A program made the position numbers and the translations under genes. Below are positions 30,959 to 41,697 of a stretch of 64,000 nucleotides of DNA, one piece after another; the stretch's first letter is position 1; each line of letters starts with the position of its first letter. This DNA comes from Pantoea allii. GTDB taxonomy: Bacteria; Pseudomonadota; Gammaproteobacteria; Enterobacterales; Enterobacteriaceae. The notes beneath the pieces are model-generated. The model saw nothing but the letters and a program-made list of their open reading frames with translations, did no database searches and was not told the origin of the DNA. The stretch covers positions 186,001 through 250,000 of the forward strand of contig NZ_NTMH01000011.1 of assembly GCF_002307475.1 (NCBI RefSeq), written 5' to 3'.

Positions 30959-31954
30959 TTATTTCTGGAACTGAGACAGGTTTTCTTGATCGACCGGTAC
31001 ATAAGGTACGCGGACGATCTTATCTACCATCTTGAAGTTGGTGCCTGCCGTAGCCGGTTTGCCATCTGCAAGGTTTTTCGCCATATCAATGGTCGCTTTC
31101 GCCTGGTTTTCCGCGTCATTCAGCACGGTACCCGCCATTGCACCTGACTTAACCAGCGCCAGCGCTTCAGGTAACGCATCCACACCGAATACCGGAATGG
31201 AAGACATGTTGTGCGCTTTCAGTGCTTCAACTGCGCCCATTGCCATTGCATCGTTGTTAGCGATAACCACTTCAATTTTCTTAGCGTTTGGACCAGACAG
31301 CCATGCGTCCATCTTATCCTTCGCCTGAGCGGTATCCCACATAGCCGTATCCATCGCTAACTTCTGGGTTTTCAGGCCGTCTTTGTTCAGCGTGTCGATA
31401 ACATATTTGGTACGTGCTTCTGCATCAGGATGGCCTGGCTCGCCTTTCAGCAGAACATACTGGATCACGCCATCTTTATTCAGGTCCCATGCTGGGGTCG
31501 CTTTCCAGTGCTTCTCAATCAGTTTGCCCTGAATCACGCCTGACTCTTTAGAGTCGGTACCCACGTAGTACGCTTTGTCATAGCCGGCCAGCACTTTAGC
31601 GTTAGGCTCTTTATTGAAGAACACCACGGGAATATCGTTAGCACGGGCTTTTTGCACGACAACGGCCGCCGCAGCCGGGTCAACCAGGTTAATGGCTAAC
31701 GCTTTCACGCCTTTTGCCATCAGCACGTCAATTTGATCGTTCTGTTTGGATTGATCGTTCTGTGAGTCATTCATCAGCAGCTGAATGCCGCCCAGTGTAT
31801 TGGCTTCTTTCTCGATATCTTTACGAACCATCGACATAAAGTTGTCGTCGTATTTGTAAATGGTCACGCCGATGCGTGTGTCAGCGGCATGAGCAGTTGC
31901 ACCAAACATCATGCTGGCAACCAGTGCTGTGAGCGTGAAAACCTTCTTATTCAT
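30959..31954 (-). CDS. mglB: MglB, periplasmic galactose/glucose-binding protein
   Basis: A 331-residue periplasmic substrate-binding protein with a typical signal peptide, predicted cleavage after the AHA near residue 23. The mature protein begins [16 protein letters not shown], as in E. coli GBP. It delivers galactose and glucose to MglAC and is the galactose chemoreceptor partner of Trg. It is the first gene of mglBAC, preceded by a long leader with CRP and gal operator sites. Confidence 0.98.
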   Translation of the reverse strand: MNKKVFTLTALVASMMFGATAHAADTRIGVTIYKYDDNFMSMVRKDIEKEANTLGGIQLLMNDSQNDQSKQNDQIDVLMAKGVKALAINLVDPAAAAVVVQKARANDIPVVFFNKEPNAKVLAGYDKAYYVGTDSKESGVIQGKLIEKHWKATPAWDLNKDGVIQYVLLKGEPGHPDAEARTKYVIDTLNKDGLKTQKLAMDTAMWDTAQAKDKMDAWLSGPNAKKIEVVIANNDAMAMGAVEALKAHNMSSIPVFGVDALPEALALVKSGAMAGTVLNDAENQAKATIDMAKNLADGKPATAGTNFKMVDKIVRVPYVPVDQENLSQFQK

Positions 31955-32210
31955 GGTATCTCCGGTTTTTTTTGCAGGGTCTTTTTTTGTTCAGCCGCCC
32001 AGATGGCGTCAGAACATCAGGTAGAATTATTCGGCGAGGCAGGATGCGCTTTATCAGGCGGAGCCCCTGCTGTGCCATGCAAAACTCGACTTCCGTGACT
32101 TCCGTGTAGGCAATGCATCCATAGTGCGTGTCATGAACCATGTAAACCGACGCCCGGTCGGCCCCCTCATGAAGAGAGTGGCGTTACATAATGTTTCAGT
32201 ACTGTTAGAC
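31955..32210 (-). other. Long mglB 5' untranslated leader
   Basis: With the predicted start near 32210 the mglB leader is about 255 nt. It contains no gene; a short duplication of GACTTCCGT (around 32089-32107) is the only repeat seen. Leader length suggests possible post-transcriptional control, but no known RNA element was recognised. Confidence 0.45.
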
Positions 32211-32216
32211 GCTGCC

Positions 32217-32259
32217 ATCATAGTGAGAGCAATGTTAATTAACTGTGAATACAATCACA
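32217..32259 (-). promoter_or_regulatory. mglB promoter with perfect CRP site
   Basis: TGTGA-N6-TCACA at 32244-32259 matches the CRP core at all ten positions. On the minus strand a TATGAT minus-10 (32217-32222) puts the start near 32210, so CRP is centred 41.5 bp upstream, textbook class II activation as known for E. coli mgl. Confidence 0.88.
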
Positions 32260-32261
32260 GA

Positions 32262-32277
32262 TTGAAAACGGTTACAT
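32262..32277 (-). promoter_or_regulatory. GalS/GalR operator of mglBAC
   Basis: On the minus strand ATGTAACCGTTTTCAA fits the gal operator consensus (GTGTAANCGNTTNCAC). It is centred about 18 bp upstream of the CRP site centre and overlaps the last bases of galS, including its stop codon. Confidence 0.85.
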
Positions 32278-33312
32278 CGCTGAATCGCCTGAATTAGTGA
32301 CGGACTCCACAATTTGCTTTTGCGCCACCGAGTGGCGGCGTACCAGCGTCGGCATAAAGATGTGTTTTGCACTGCTGTCGATACAGCCCGCCGCGCCCTG
32401 AAGCGCCAGCTCAGTGGCAAGTTTCGCCATAGAAACAATAGGATAACGGACCGTGGTCAGTTGAGGATCGGTATAACGTGAAATCGGGATATCATCGAAG
32501 CCCACCACTGAAAAATGCTGGGGCACCTGAATACCGTTGTCTTTTAAGGCCGTGAGGGCTCCCGCCGCCATGCTGTCGTTGTAGGTGAAGATGGCACTGA
32601 GGTTGAGATTACGGCCCAGGAGTTCCACCATTGCCGCTTCGCCCCCTTGCATATCAGGCTCCGCGCTGGCAATCCAGCTTTCCTGCGGGCGAATCCCCTG
32701 CTCTGCCATTGCCTGCAGCCAGCCTTCCCGCCGCTGCGCGACATCTTCGATAGGATGGCTGGAACACAGATAGCCAATGCGGCAATGACCCTGTTGCAGC
32801 AGCATTCTTGAGGCCATCAATGCGCCTGTTACATTATCAAGGCTGACGCAACGGTGCTCAAAACCCGGCACGCTACGGTTAATCACCACCATACCGGGCA
32901 CCTGGCTCATAAAATCAGCCAGTTCCGCGTCTGAAAGCGTTTTCGCGTGCACCACCAGCGCATTGCAGCGTTGGCGAATCAGTACCTCAATCGCATGACG
33001 CTCTTTCTCTTCATGGTGCCAGGAGTTACTGATCAGAACATGTTTATGTACGCGCTGTGCCACCGTGTCTACCGCCTTGACCAGCGCGCCAAAAAAGGGA
33101 TCGGACACATCCATGACGACCACCCCGATGGTATCGCTCACCTGGGTTGCCAGCGCCTGTGCATTGGCATTTGGGCGATAGCCCAGAGCGTCAACCGCCT
33201 GTAACACCACTTCACGTGTTTCAGCGGTGACCGCGCTGCTGTTATTTAGTACGCGCGAAACGGTAGCGACCGACACACCGGCCTGACGCGCAACATCACG
33301 AATCGTTATCAT
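32272..33312 (-). CDS. galS: GalS, LacI-family mgl repressor
   Basis: A 346-residue LacI-family repressor with an N-terminal helix-turn-helix ([22 protein letters not shown]) and a periplasmic-binding-protein-like sugar domain. Synteny with mglB and the operator pattern identify it as galactose isorepressor GalS rather than GalR. It should be relieved by galactose or fucose. Its 3' end overlaps the mgl operator, and its own promoter carries matching gal and CRP sites, implying autoregulation. Confidence 0.94.
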   Translation of the reverse strand: MITIRDVARQAGVSVATVSRVLNNSSAVTAETREVVLQAVDALGYRPNANAQALATQVSDTIGVVVMDVSDPFFGALVKAVDTVAQRVHKHVLISNSWHHEEKERHAIEVLIRQRCNALVVHAKTLSDAELADFMSQVPGMVVINRSVPGFEHRCVSLDNVTGALMASRMLLQQGHCRIGYLCSSHPIEDVAQRREGWLQAMAEQGIRPQESWIASAEPDMQGGEAAMVELLGRNLNLSAIFTYNDSMAAGALTALKDNGIQVPQHFSVVGFDDIPISRYTDPQLTTVRYPIVSMAKLATELALQGAAGCIDSSAKHIFMPTLVRRHSVAQKQIVESVTNSGDSAM

Positions 33313-33389
33313 GCAGCACTTCCAGAGAGATAAGGCATTATGCCAGTTACAACACCGGCGCTATTTTGTCAGGGAAGAAGAGCGTGCAG

Positions 33390-33423
33390 CGTGAATTACG
33401 TCACATCAATGAAAACGGTTACA
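33390..33423 (-). promoter_or_regulatory. galS promoter region: CRP site and gal operator
   Basis: CGTGA-N6-TCACA at 33390-33405 matches the CRP core at 9 of 10 positions. TGAAAACGGTTACA at 33410-33423 is the same gal operator core as at mglB. The two centres are 19 bp apart, nearly the same arrangement as at mglB (18 bp), so galS and mgl should be co-regulated. Confidence 0.82.
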
Positions 33424-33454
33424 TACAATTCTGTAACCTTTGTGATGGCGGTCA

Positions 33455-34615
33455 TTATCTTTCAGAAGGGGAAGTGGATGAGGTGCCTGCCGCAATTTGC
33501 GTCAGACGACGCCAGACCCATTCCATTGGGCCCTGCGGAAAATAGCGCAACCACAGCACAGAAAACAGCAGGTTAACGCACCAGATGGCCGGTACCAGCA
33601 TAACCAGCTGTAGCCGTGAGAAATGCATAAACAAGCCGAAGCGGTAAAACAGCGTGGTGCATATCAGGGATTGCAACAGATAGTTGCTGAGCGCCATCCT
33701 GCCCACGCAGCGGATGGCATAGCTCAGCCGCCAGCGTTGGAGAGAAGGCCAAAAGCCGAAACATAATGCGACATAGCCAAGACTGATCAATGGACTGGCC
33801 AGGTCACGCGGCAGTTGCAGAAAAAAAGCGCTCCAGCGGTAATCCCAGTCGACCCACCACTGTGCGGCAACACCGACAGTAGCGATCAGTAACCCCAGCG
33901 GCAATAACATTGCGGCTACGCGCCGGTAGTGCTGTACCGGAAAGGCGCCTTTCAGCCAGCCGCAGCGCACCAGAGCAGCACCCAGCATCATCAATCCGGC
34001 CAGTTGCCAGCCATACTGCGCCACCAGCGCCATCAGGCCCGAGGAAAGGTGGTCCAGACGAATCTGCACGGCAGCCAGGCCGCCCGTCAGCTTCCAGAAC
34101 TGTTCATACTGAATCCCGGCGGCGCCCGGGAGCCACGATGGCGAAGGTTCAGGGCTGGAGATAAGCCCGAACACCAGCAATACGGCACATCCCATCAGAT
34201 AGAGCAGGACGCCCGTGTTAATGAGCCCTCGCGTAGAAGGTACATCACGCAACATACGCCAGGTGATCAGCCCGATAATGCCGTAATCCAGTAAAATATC
34301 CCCTTCCCAGATAAAGACACTGTGAATAAATCCCAGCACCACTAACAAGGATAAACGGGCACTCAGCCAGCGACTGCCGCGTGACAGCTGCATTTGCAGC
34401 CCTGCGCCAAACAGCAGAGCGAATAGCGTCAGGAATTTGAGCTGGGCAAAGATGTCGGAAATGGCCCATGTCCAGGCATCAGAGAGCGTGACGCTGCCTT
34501 GCCAGGCGGGATTGAGATACGCGGCGGAAGGTAAACCAAAGCCAATAATGTTTAACACCAGAATGCCGAGAATGGCACAGCCCCGAATGAAATCCAGCAC
34601 GAGGTAGCGTTGCAT
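33455..34615 (-). CDS. yeiB: YeiB, DUF418 membrane protein
   Basis: A 386-residue inner-membrane protein with about ten helices and the DUF418 C-terminal domain, matching E. coli YeiB (385). It starts MQRYLVLDFIRGCAILGI, typical of the family and of membrane acyltransferase-like proteins. The function is unknown; the E. coli gene lies between galS and folE in the same order. It is probably co-transcribed with folE, 50 bp upstream. Confidence 0.9.
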   Translation of the reverse strand: MQRYLVLDFIRGCAILGILVLNIIGFGLPSAAYLNPAWQGSVTLSDAWTWAISDIFAQLKFLTLFALLFGAGLQMQLSRGSRWLSARLSLLVVLGFIHSVFIWEGDILLDYGIIGLITWRMLRDVPSTRGLINTGVLLYLMGCAVLLVFGLISSPEPSPSWLPGAAGIQYEQFWKLTGGLAAVQIRLDHLSSGLMALVAQYGWQLAGLMMLGAALVRCGWLKGAFPVQHYRRVAAMLLPLGLLIATVGVAAQWWVDWDYRWSAFFLQLPRDLASPLISLGYVALCFGFWPSLQRWRLSYAIRCVGRMALSNYLLQSLICTTLFYRFGLFMHFSRLQLVMLVPAIWCVNLLFSVLWLRYFPQGPMEWVWRRLTQIAAGTSSTSPSER

Positions 34616-34665
34616 GTGGAATCCTGAAGTATCAGGCAGACGACAGCCGCGCCCGCCTGTCAGCT

Positions 34666-35331
34666 TTAGTTATGACGTACCGCGCGCAGAAATTCCTGAC
34701 GGGTGTTTTGGCTGGATTTAAACAGGCCGCCCAGCGAGGTCGTCGTGGTCGCGCTGGTTGCATCCTTCACGCCGCGCGCTTTGACACAATAGTGAACGGC
34801 ATCAATCGAGACGGCAACGTTGTTGGTGCCCAACAGCGTCTGCAGCGCCAGCAGGACCTGCTGGGTTAAACGCTCCTGCACCTGAGGCCGCTGTGCGAAA
34901 AACTGTACGATACGGTTGATCTTTGATAAGCCAATCACTTTATCTTTGGGGATGTAGGCAACCGTCGCTTTCCCATCGATAATCACAAAGTGATGTTCGC
35001 AGGTGCTGGTCAGCGTAATGTCGCGAACCGTGACCATCTCATCCACTTTCATCTTGTTTTCAATGAGGGTGATTTTGGGGAAGTTGGCATAATCGAGACC
35101 GGAAAAGACCTCATCGACATACATTTTGGCGATGCGGTGCGGGGTTTCCATCAGGCTGTCATCTTCAAGATCCAGATTCAGCAGCTGCATGATTTCCGTC
35201 ATATGGCCTGCAATCAGGCTCTTACGCGTTTCATCGTCTATTTCACGCGTGGGTGCACGCAGCGGCGTTTCCAGTCCACGCGCCAGCAGCGCTTCGTGGA
35301 CCAGTGCAGCTTCCTGACTTAAGGTACTCAT
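34666..35331 (-). CDS. folE: FolE, GTP cyclohydrolase I
   Basis: A 221-residue enzyme that opens GTP to dihydroneopterin triphosphate, the first step of folate synthesis. Zinc and catalytic residues lie in STCEHHF (C111, H113, H114) and in HYCVKARG near residue 182. Length matches the E. coli enzyme (222). The 125-bp gap to the MFS gene upstream shows no clear regulatory element. Confidence 0.97.
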   Translation of the reverse strand: MSTLSQEAALVHEALLARGLETPLRAPTREIDDETRKSLIAGHMTEIMQLLNLDLEDDSLMETPHRIAKMYVDEVFSGLDYANFPKITLIENKMKVDEMVTVRDITLTSTCEHHFVIIDGKATVAYIPKDKVIGLSKINRIVQFFAQRPQVQERLTQQVLLALQTLLGTNNVAVSIDAVHYCVKARGVKDATSATTTTSLGGLFKSSQNTRQEFLRAVRHN

Positions 35332-35456
35332 CTTACTCTTCTCCGGCAGGTGTTGCGCCCGCCGTTTGTTGCCAGCGGGTCATATTACTGAGCGCGTATT
35401 GTGAAACTTTCTGTGCAGGTAATCCAGCAATCAATCTGATTGGGGATGAAAGCTTT

Positions 35457-36584
35457 TCATGCTGCCCGTCGCCAGACCAGCAACCCTGCCCATATCAGGC
35501 TGGCACCGGCGACCCACAAGGCAGGCTCCAGGCGATGTAAGAACAGCGTTGAAAGCGAGGAAAGCATCGGCCCTGCCAACTGCCCAATCGCATATCCGGT
35601 TGTCAGCAGCCCGGCCATGTAACGCATATGTTGCGGTGCCAGCTCACGGGCGCAGAGCAGCGACAGCTGCACCACGCACAGAAAGCCCCCGCCGACCAGC
35701 AGCGCGCCTGTTAGCAGGCCGCTGAATCCAGGGAGCAGCGCCGCCGCCAGCACGCCCAACGCCTGCGCCCACAGCACCACGGCTAAGCGGGCATGGCTGC
35801 TGCCTGTCCGGCGAGTGGCAATGCCTAACACAATACCCACAACTGCCGCCCCACCGAATACCGGCCAGACAAACTGGGCCGTGGCACTGTCAGGGAAACG
35901 CGCTGCTGCCATCTGTGAAAGAAAGGTTGCTGGCAAAATATAGCCAAAGCCGGCCAGACTGTAACTCAGAACTAGCCGCTTCAGATTGCGGGTCAGAACC
36001 AGCGGTTGCGGGGCCTGTTCGGGCCGATGCAGTTCACCCGCGCGCGGCAGGTTGCGGCTGATAAGCGCGACCAGTACCGCTGCCAGCGCTGCATAAACCG
36101 ACCAGGCCAGTGCTGCGCTGACCTGTAAACTGTGTAGCGCCACGGCCAACAGGCCGCTGACAAAAATGCCTGCGCCCGGCCCGGCAAACACCGCTGCCGA
36201 CAGGCCGGGACGGCCATGGTGGTGCAACTGCTCGTTGCTCCAGGCCGCGACCAGCACCATCGCCCAGCCGCTGGCCCAACCAATAACAAAGCGGATCACC
36301 CCATGCCATCCAGGCCCGTCAGCCAGTGCTGACAACGCCGTCAGTACAACGGTGCCCCATATTCCCAGTTGCAGACGCAGCTCAACGCGTTGGTGCGCGC
36401 GCATGGCATCAAAAGATCCACACAGATAACCCAGGTAGTTTAACGCCGCCACCAGACTGGCGCTGGTGAGGGTTAACTGATGTTCCTGGATCATCAAGGG
36501 CACCTGGGGGGTAAAGGTAAAGCGCCCTATTCCCATAGCCACAAACAAGGTTAAAAATGCACTTATCGCCACGCGAAACGCCAT
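35457..36584 (-). CDS. YbfB/YjiJ-family MFS transporter
   Basis: A 375-residue membrane protein with 12 predicted helices, of the YjiJ/YbfB-type major facilitator family, opening MAFRVAISAFLTLFVAMGIGRFTFTP with the family's GIGRFxFTP motif. The start at 36584 was chosen because GAGG lies 6 bp upstream; a longer in-frame start lacks a ribosome site. The substrate is unknown. It is divergent from a LysR regulator across a 106-bp gap, so that regulator probably controls it. Confidence 0.82.
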   Translation of the reverse strand: MAFRVAISAFLTLFVAMGIGRFTFTPQVPLMIQEHQLTLTSASLVAALNYLGYLCGSFDAMRAHQRVELRLQLGIWGTVVLTALSALADGPGWHGVIRFVIGWASGWAMVLVAAWSNEQLHHHGRPGLSAAVFAGPGAGIFVSGLLAVALHSLQVSAALAWSVYAALAAVLVALISRNLPRAGELHRPEQAPQPLVLTRNLKRLVLSYSLAGFGYILPATFLSQMAAARFPDSATAQFVWPVFGGAAVVGIVLGIATRRTGSSHARLAVVLWAQALGVLAAALLPGFSGLLTGALLVGGGFLCVVQLSLLCARELAPQHMRYMAGLLTTGYAIGQLAGPMLSSLSTLFLHRLEPALWVAGASLIWAGLLVWRRAA

Positions 36585-36620
36585 CTGGTACCTCAGTTTT
36601 TTGCGTTGAAACTTGCTTAT

Positions 36621-36635
36621 AGCATGAACGATGCT
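36621..36635. promoter_or_regulatory. Candidate LysR-type operator between MFS and PtrR-like genes
   Basis: AGCAT-GAACG-ATGCT is a short interrupted palindrome in the divergent promoter region, in the T-N11-A style of LysR-family sites. A second, wider pair TGCTTAA (36632-36638) and TTAAGCA (36660-36666) overlaps it. Confidence 0.45.
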
Positions 36636-36690
36636 TAAACTCACAAAAAGTGAATAATCTTAAGCAACTTGTTTACGGTAAGAGAACACT

Positions 36691-37602
36691 ATGGATTTAG
36701 TTCAGTTACGTATGTTCTGTTCCGTGGCAGAGAGCGGTTCCCTGGCCCGTGCGGCAGAACACTTGCATCGGGTACCGTCCAATCTCACCACGCGCCTGCG
36801 CCAGTTGGAAGAGGAATTGGGGGTGGATCTGTTTATTCGCGAAAAACAGCGCATCCGGTTATCGCCTATGGGCCATAATTTCCTTAATTACGCACAGCGT
36901 ATTCTGGCGTTGAGTGATGAAGCATTAAGCATGACCCGGGCGGGTAAGCCTGGCGGTAACTTCGCGCTTGGCTCCATGGAGAGCACGGCGGCGACGCGCC
37001 TGCCCGGCCTTCTTGCTGCCTACCATCAACGTTTTCCTGCGGTCGCCTTATCGCTGATCACCGGCACCTCGGGAGAAATTATCGATCGGGTGCGCGAAGG
37101 CACCCTGGCGGCAGCCCTGGTCGATGGGCCGGTTCAACACGACGATCTCAATGGCTGCATTGCCTTTCGCGAGGAAATGGTTTTAATCACCGACCTTGAC
37201 CATATCCCGGTGACCTGCGCACGGGACACCCAGGAGGATACCTTGTTTGCGTTTCGTAACAGCTGCTCCTACCGGGTTAAACTTGAAGCATGGTATCGCG
37301 ACAGTCAGGCGGCACCTAACACGGTGATGGAGATTCAGTCCTATCACGCCATGCTGGCCTGCGTGGCGGGCGGTGCTGGCGTTGCCATGATACCGGCGTC
37401 GGTCCTGAAACAGATGCCAGACCGCGCCCGTGTGCAGGTACACAGCCTTCCGGCTGAATACCGCGACACCGCCACCTGGCTGATGTGGCGACGCGATGCC
37501 TTCACGCCCAACGTTGAGGCGCTGAAGTACCTTATTATCGAACAATTTCACGATCGTCCGCTCAATGATGAGCTGATGCATCCATTGCATGCAGCGGAAT
37601 AG
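36691..37602 (+). CDS. LysR-family regulator, PtrR (YneJ)-like
   Basis: A 303-residue LysR-type regulator. The N-terminal winged helix reads LRMFCSVAESGSLARAAEHL, with VPSNLTTRLRQLEEELG as the recognition helix region, and a ligand-binding domain follows. It resembles E. coli PtrR/YneJ, which controls putrescine utilisation and stress genes, over nearly the whole length. Its divergent partner here is an MFS exporter, unlike the E. coli context, so the regulon may differ. Paralogue substitution is possible, so the symbol is left blank. Confidence 0.82.
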   Translation: MDLVQLRMFCSVAESGSLARAAEHLHRVPSNLTTRLRQLEEELGVDLFIREKQRIRLSPMGHNFLNYAQRILALSDEALSMTRAGKPGGNFALGSMESTAATRLPGLLAAYHQRFPAVALSLITGTSGEIIDRVREGTLAAALVDGPVQHDDLNGCIAFREEMVLITDLDHIPVTCARDTQEDTLFAFRNSCSYRVKLEAWYRDSQAAPNTVMEIQSYHAMLACVAGGAGVAMIPASVLKQMPDRARVQVHSLPAEYRDTATWLMWRRDAFTPNVEALKYLIIEQFHDRPLNDELMHPLHAAE

Positions 37603-38805
<1,203 letters not shown>

Positions 38806-38816
38806 TCGGGGGCGCT

Positions 38817-39662
38817 ATGACATCTACTCTGGAGCTGCTGGAAGAGCATCGAATTTTTGGCGGCTGGCAGCAGCGCTGGCGTCATCAGTCACAGGTGCTG
38901 AACTGCCCGATGACGTTCAGTATCTATTTGCCAGGCCCACGCGGTGAGTCCCCACCGCCGGTGGTGTGGTTTCTGGCGGGGCTGACCTGCAATGATGAAA
39001 ACTTCACCACCAAGGCGGGCGCGCAGCGTGTTGCCGCCGAGCTGGGTCTGGTGTTAATCATGCCAGATACCAGCCCACGCGGTGAGCAGGTCGCCAATGA
39101 CGAGGGCTATGATCTGGGTCAGGGCGCGGGGTTTTACCTCAATGCCACGCAACAGCCCTGGGCAAGCCACTACCGTATGTTCGACTACCTCAGTGAAGAG
39201 CTGCCCGCAGTGGTTGCCGATAACTTTAAGGTCAGTGAACGTCAGTCAATCATGGGGCACTCAATGGGTGGACATGGCGCACTGATGCTGGCATTACGTC
39301 TGGGCAATCGCTTTGCGTCTGCCTCGGCGTTTGCGCCTATCGTCAATCCGTGCGACGTTCCCTGGGGCCAGAAAGCATTCACGGCCTATCTGGGAGAAGA
39401 TCGCCAGGCCTGGCGCGCATATGACAGCTGTCAGTTGATGCATAACGTTCAGCATCGCCTGCCGTTGTTGATCGATCAGGGCGACAGCGATCAGTTCCTG
39501 GCCGATCAACTCCAGCCGGAGCGCTTAGAAGCGATTGCCCAGGAGATGGGCTTTCCATTAACACTGCGTATCCAGCCTGGCTACGATCACAGTTACTTCT
39601 TCATTGCCAGTTTTGTCGAAGATCACCTGCGCTTCCATGCGCAACACCTGTTGGTGGGGTGA
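38817..39662 (+). CDS. fghA: S-formylglutathione hydrolase
   Basis: A 281-residue alpha/beta hydrolase that splits S-formylglutathione to formate and glutathione, completing formaldehyde detoxification. Nucleophile S149 sits in [10 protein letters not shown]; the remaining triad residues are an aspartate around DQGDSDQF and a histidine in GYDHSYFF. The E. coli paralogues are FrmB and YeiG; this one occupies the yeiG neighbourhood near folE and lysP but is coupled to frmA. It ends before a strong shared terminator. Confidence 0.94.
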   Translation: MTSTLELLEEHRIFGGWQQRWRHQSQVLNCPMTFSIYLPGPRGESPPPVVWFLAGLTCNDENFTTKAGAQRVAAELGLVLIMPDTSPRGEQVANDEGYDLGQGAGFYLNATQQPWASHYRMFDYLSEELPAVVADNFKVSERQSIMGHSMGGHGALMLALRLGNRFASASAFAPIVNPCDVPWGQKAFTAYLGEDRQAWRAYDSCQLMHNVQHRLPLLIDQGDSDQFLADQLQPERLEAIAQEMGFPLTLRIQPGYDHSYFFIASFVEDHLRFHAQHLLVG

Positions 39663-39665
39663 TAT

Positions 39666-39693
39666 AAAAAAGGGGATTGCCTGAGCAATCCCC
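39666..39693 (-). terminator. Bidirectional terminator between fghA and the ABC operon
   Basis: GGGGATTGC (39672-39680) and GCAATCCCC (39685-39693) form a perfect 9-bp stem with a CTGA loop. The minus strand reads into a run of six T, so it mainly ends the ABC transcript. Confidence 0.88.
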
Positions 39694-39698
39694 GGATT

Positions 39699-40490
39699 CT
39701 ACGCCAGCCCTTCCTGGACCAGCCCGTCAATCATGACCTGCGGTGTTCCTCGCGAACAGTGCTCAATGCGGCCCTGCACGCCGTAAACCTGCGCCAGCGT
39801 CGCGGGTGTGATGACGTGATCCGGCGCGCCTTCAGCAATGAGTTTGCCCTCTTTGAGCATCAACGCATGCTGAGCGTGGCGCAAGGCGATATTGATGTCG
39901 TGCACCACCACCACCGTAACCATATTGCGCAGCGCGGTTTCGCGCCGGACCAAATCCATCACGTGGAACTGGTAATTTAAATCCAGCGCGCTGAGCGGTT
40001 CATCCAACAGCAGCAGCGCAGGCCGACGAATAAGCGACTGCGCCAGGCCAACCAACTGTTTTTGTCCGCCAGACAGCTGGTCGAGATAACGCATGGCCAG
40101 ATGAGCGATGCCCAACTGCTCCAGCAGCTTCATCACGTCCGCTTCGCTGGCGGCACTGTGTAATCCACTAGAGGCACGCTGCGCCACAATAATGGACTCC
40201 AGCACGTGCAGGTGAACACCCGCCGGCAGGGATTGGGGTAGATAAACCACCTGCCTGGCACGGCGCGCGAAAGGCTGGGTCATCAGGTCTTCCCCGTTTA
40301 GCCACAGTTCGCCCTGCCCTTTATTCAGCCCGGCCAGTGCACGCAGCAGCGTTGATTTGCCGCAGCCGTTCGGTCCAAGCAGTACCGTAATCTCGCCACG
40401 CGGCAAACGCGCGACATTCAGGTTTTCAATCACCCGACGTTTAGGGTAACCGGTGGTGAAACCGACCAGGCTTAAACCTTGTTCCATCAC
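39699..40490 (-). CDS. FecE-like iron-siderophore ABC transporter ATPase
   Basis: A 263-residue nucleotide-binding subunit of an iron-chelate ABC importer. Walker A is GPNGCGKST, the signature is LSGGQKQL and Walker B reads LLLLDEPLSALD. It overlaps the permease gene by 4 bp. The ligand is unknown; FecE/FepC/FhuC-like proteins import ferric citrate or siderophores, and heme or cobalamin relatives also exist. No periplasmic binding protein gene is linked. Confidence 0.9.
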   Translation of the reverse strand: MMEQGLSLVGFTTGYPKRRVIENLNVARLPRGEITVLLGPNGCGKSTLLRALAGLNKGQGELWLNGEDLMTQPFARRARQVVYLPQSLPAGVHLHVLESIIVAQRASSGLHSAASEADVMKLLEQLGIAHLAMRYLDQLSGGQKQLVGLAQSLIRRPALLLLDEPLSALDLNYQFHVMDLVRRETALRNMVTVVVVHDINIALRHAQHALMLKEGKLIAEGAPDHVITPATLAQVYGVQGRIEHCSRGTPQVMIDGLVQEGLA

Positions 40491-41563
40491 ACATTCCCCC
40501 GATGACGCAGAATAATACTCAGGAAGAACGGGACACCAATCAGCGAAGTGACAATGCCGACCGGAATGATCGCGCCAGGGATCAGGTTCTTCGACGCCAC
40601 GGAAGCCAGCGACAGCACCAGTGCACCGGTAAGTGCGCTGGCAGGCAAATAAAAGCGATGATCTTCACCAAACATAATGCGTGCAATATGGGGTGCGACC
40701 AGGCCAATAAAGCCAATGGGGCCAACGAAAGCCACCGCCAGTGCGGAAAGCACGCTGATGCGCAGCAGAGTCGCCAGACGCAAGCGACGCACATCGATAC
40801 CAAAACTGATCGCCCTGTCTTCCCCCAGCCGCAGCGCGGTGAGCTTCCAGCTACTGAGCATGGAGAAAGGAACCAGCACCGCAAAGGCTGCACTCAGTAC
40901 GCCCAGTTTTTCCCAGGACGCGCGCGCCAGGCTGCCCATGGTCCAGAACACCAGTCCCTGCAGCGTATCTTCACTGGCGATAAACTGCATCATCGAAACC
41001 AGTGCATTGAAGGTAAACACCAGGGCGATACCAAACAGCACCACACCTGACGAGGACACCTGGGTCCAGCGTGTAATCCCGTCCAGCATTAATGCGGCGA
41101 ACAGGGCAAACAGAAACGCGTTAGCTGAAATAAACCACTGCCCGGAAATACCGGGAATACCCACGCCCAGAATAATGGCCAGCGCGGCACCAAACGCGGC
41201 CGCAGAGGACACGCCCAGCGTGAAGGGGCTGGCAAGGGGATTATTCAGGATGGTTTGCATTTCCGCCCCGGCCAGACCGAGCGCGAGGCCGACAACAATG
41301 GCCATTAATGCATAGGGTAAGCGGATATCCCAGACGATCACGCGCGTACCCGCATCAACGCTCTCGGGAGACAGCAGTGTGTGCCACAGCACGGATAAAG
41401 AAAGCCCTGCCGGACCGAGCGTAAAATCGAGAATGAGTGAGGCGAGTATTGCTATCAGCAGCGCGCCCAGCCAGAACAGGCGGCGGCGCACAACCTGATG
41501 ATAGTTTGTCAGTGTGTGCTGATGGCCCTCTTCAGCACCGATCAACGAGGATTCCGTTGTCAT
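40487..41563 (-). CDS. FecCD-family iron-siderophore ABC permease
   Basis: A 358-residue permease of the FecCD/BtuC family with about ten helices. Family landmarks are RLPYALMAIVVGLALGLAGAEMQTILNNPLASPFTLGVSSAAAFGA and GFIGLVAPHIAR (quoted in part). A single permease implies a homodimer, as for BtuC. It is the first gene of the pair, behind a Fur-type promoter. No classic ribosome site is visible before ATG. Confidence 0.9.
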   Translation of the reverse strand: MTTESSLIGAEEGHQHTLTNYHQVVRRRLFWLGALLIAILASLILDFTLGPAGLSLSVLWHTLLSPESVDAGTRVIVWDIRLPYALMAIVVGLALGLAGAEMQTILNNPLASPFTLGVSSAAAFGAALAIILGVGIPGISGQWFISANAFLFALFAALMLDGITRWTQVSSSGVVLFGIALVFTFNALVSMMQFIASEDTLQGLVFWTMGSLARASWEKLGVLSAAFAVLVPFSMLSSWKLTALRLGEDRAISFGIDVRRLRLATLLRISVLSALAVAFVGPIGFIGLVAPHIARIMFGEDHRFYLPASALTGALVLSLASVASKNLIPGAIIPVGIVTSLIGVPFFLSIILRHRGNV

Positions 41564-41603
41564 GATTCAACCCAGTAATGGCTCCAAAATTAAAATCGCA
41601 GCC

Positions 41604-41632
41604 ACAATAGTGCAGGTGATAATAATTATCAA
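41604..41632 (-). promoter_or_regulatory. Fur box over the promoter of the ABC operon
   Basis: GATAATAATTATC at 41618-41630 is a perfect palindrome fitting the Fur consensus. On the minus strand it overlaps a TTGATA minus-35 (41627-41632) spaced 17 bp from a TATTGT minus-10 (41604-41609). Iron-bound Fur would block this promoter, so the pair should be induced by iron limitation. Confidence 0.82.
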
Positions 41633-41664
41633 TTCATCGAATGTTAACAGTGATGACGTAAGGT

Positions 41665-41693
41665 AAAAAGCGCACGGCTTTCACCGTGCGCTT
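41665..41693 (-). terminator. Rho-independent terminator of lysP
   Basis: AAGCGCACGG (41668-41677) and CCGTGCGCTT (41684-41693) form a 10-bp stem. On the minus strand it is followed by TTTTT. It overlaps the end of the preceding lysP transcript just before the Fur-regulated promoter. Confidence 0.92.
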
Positions 41694-41697
41694 CTGG

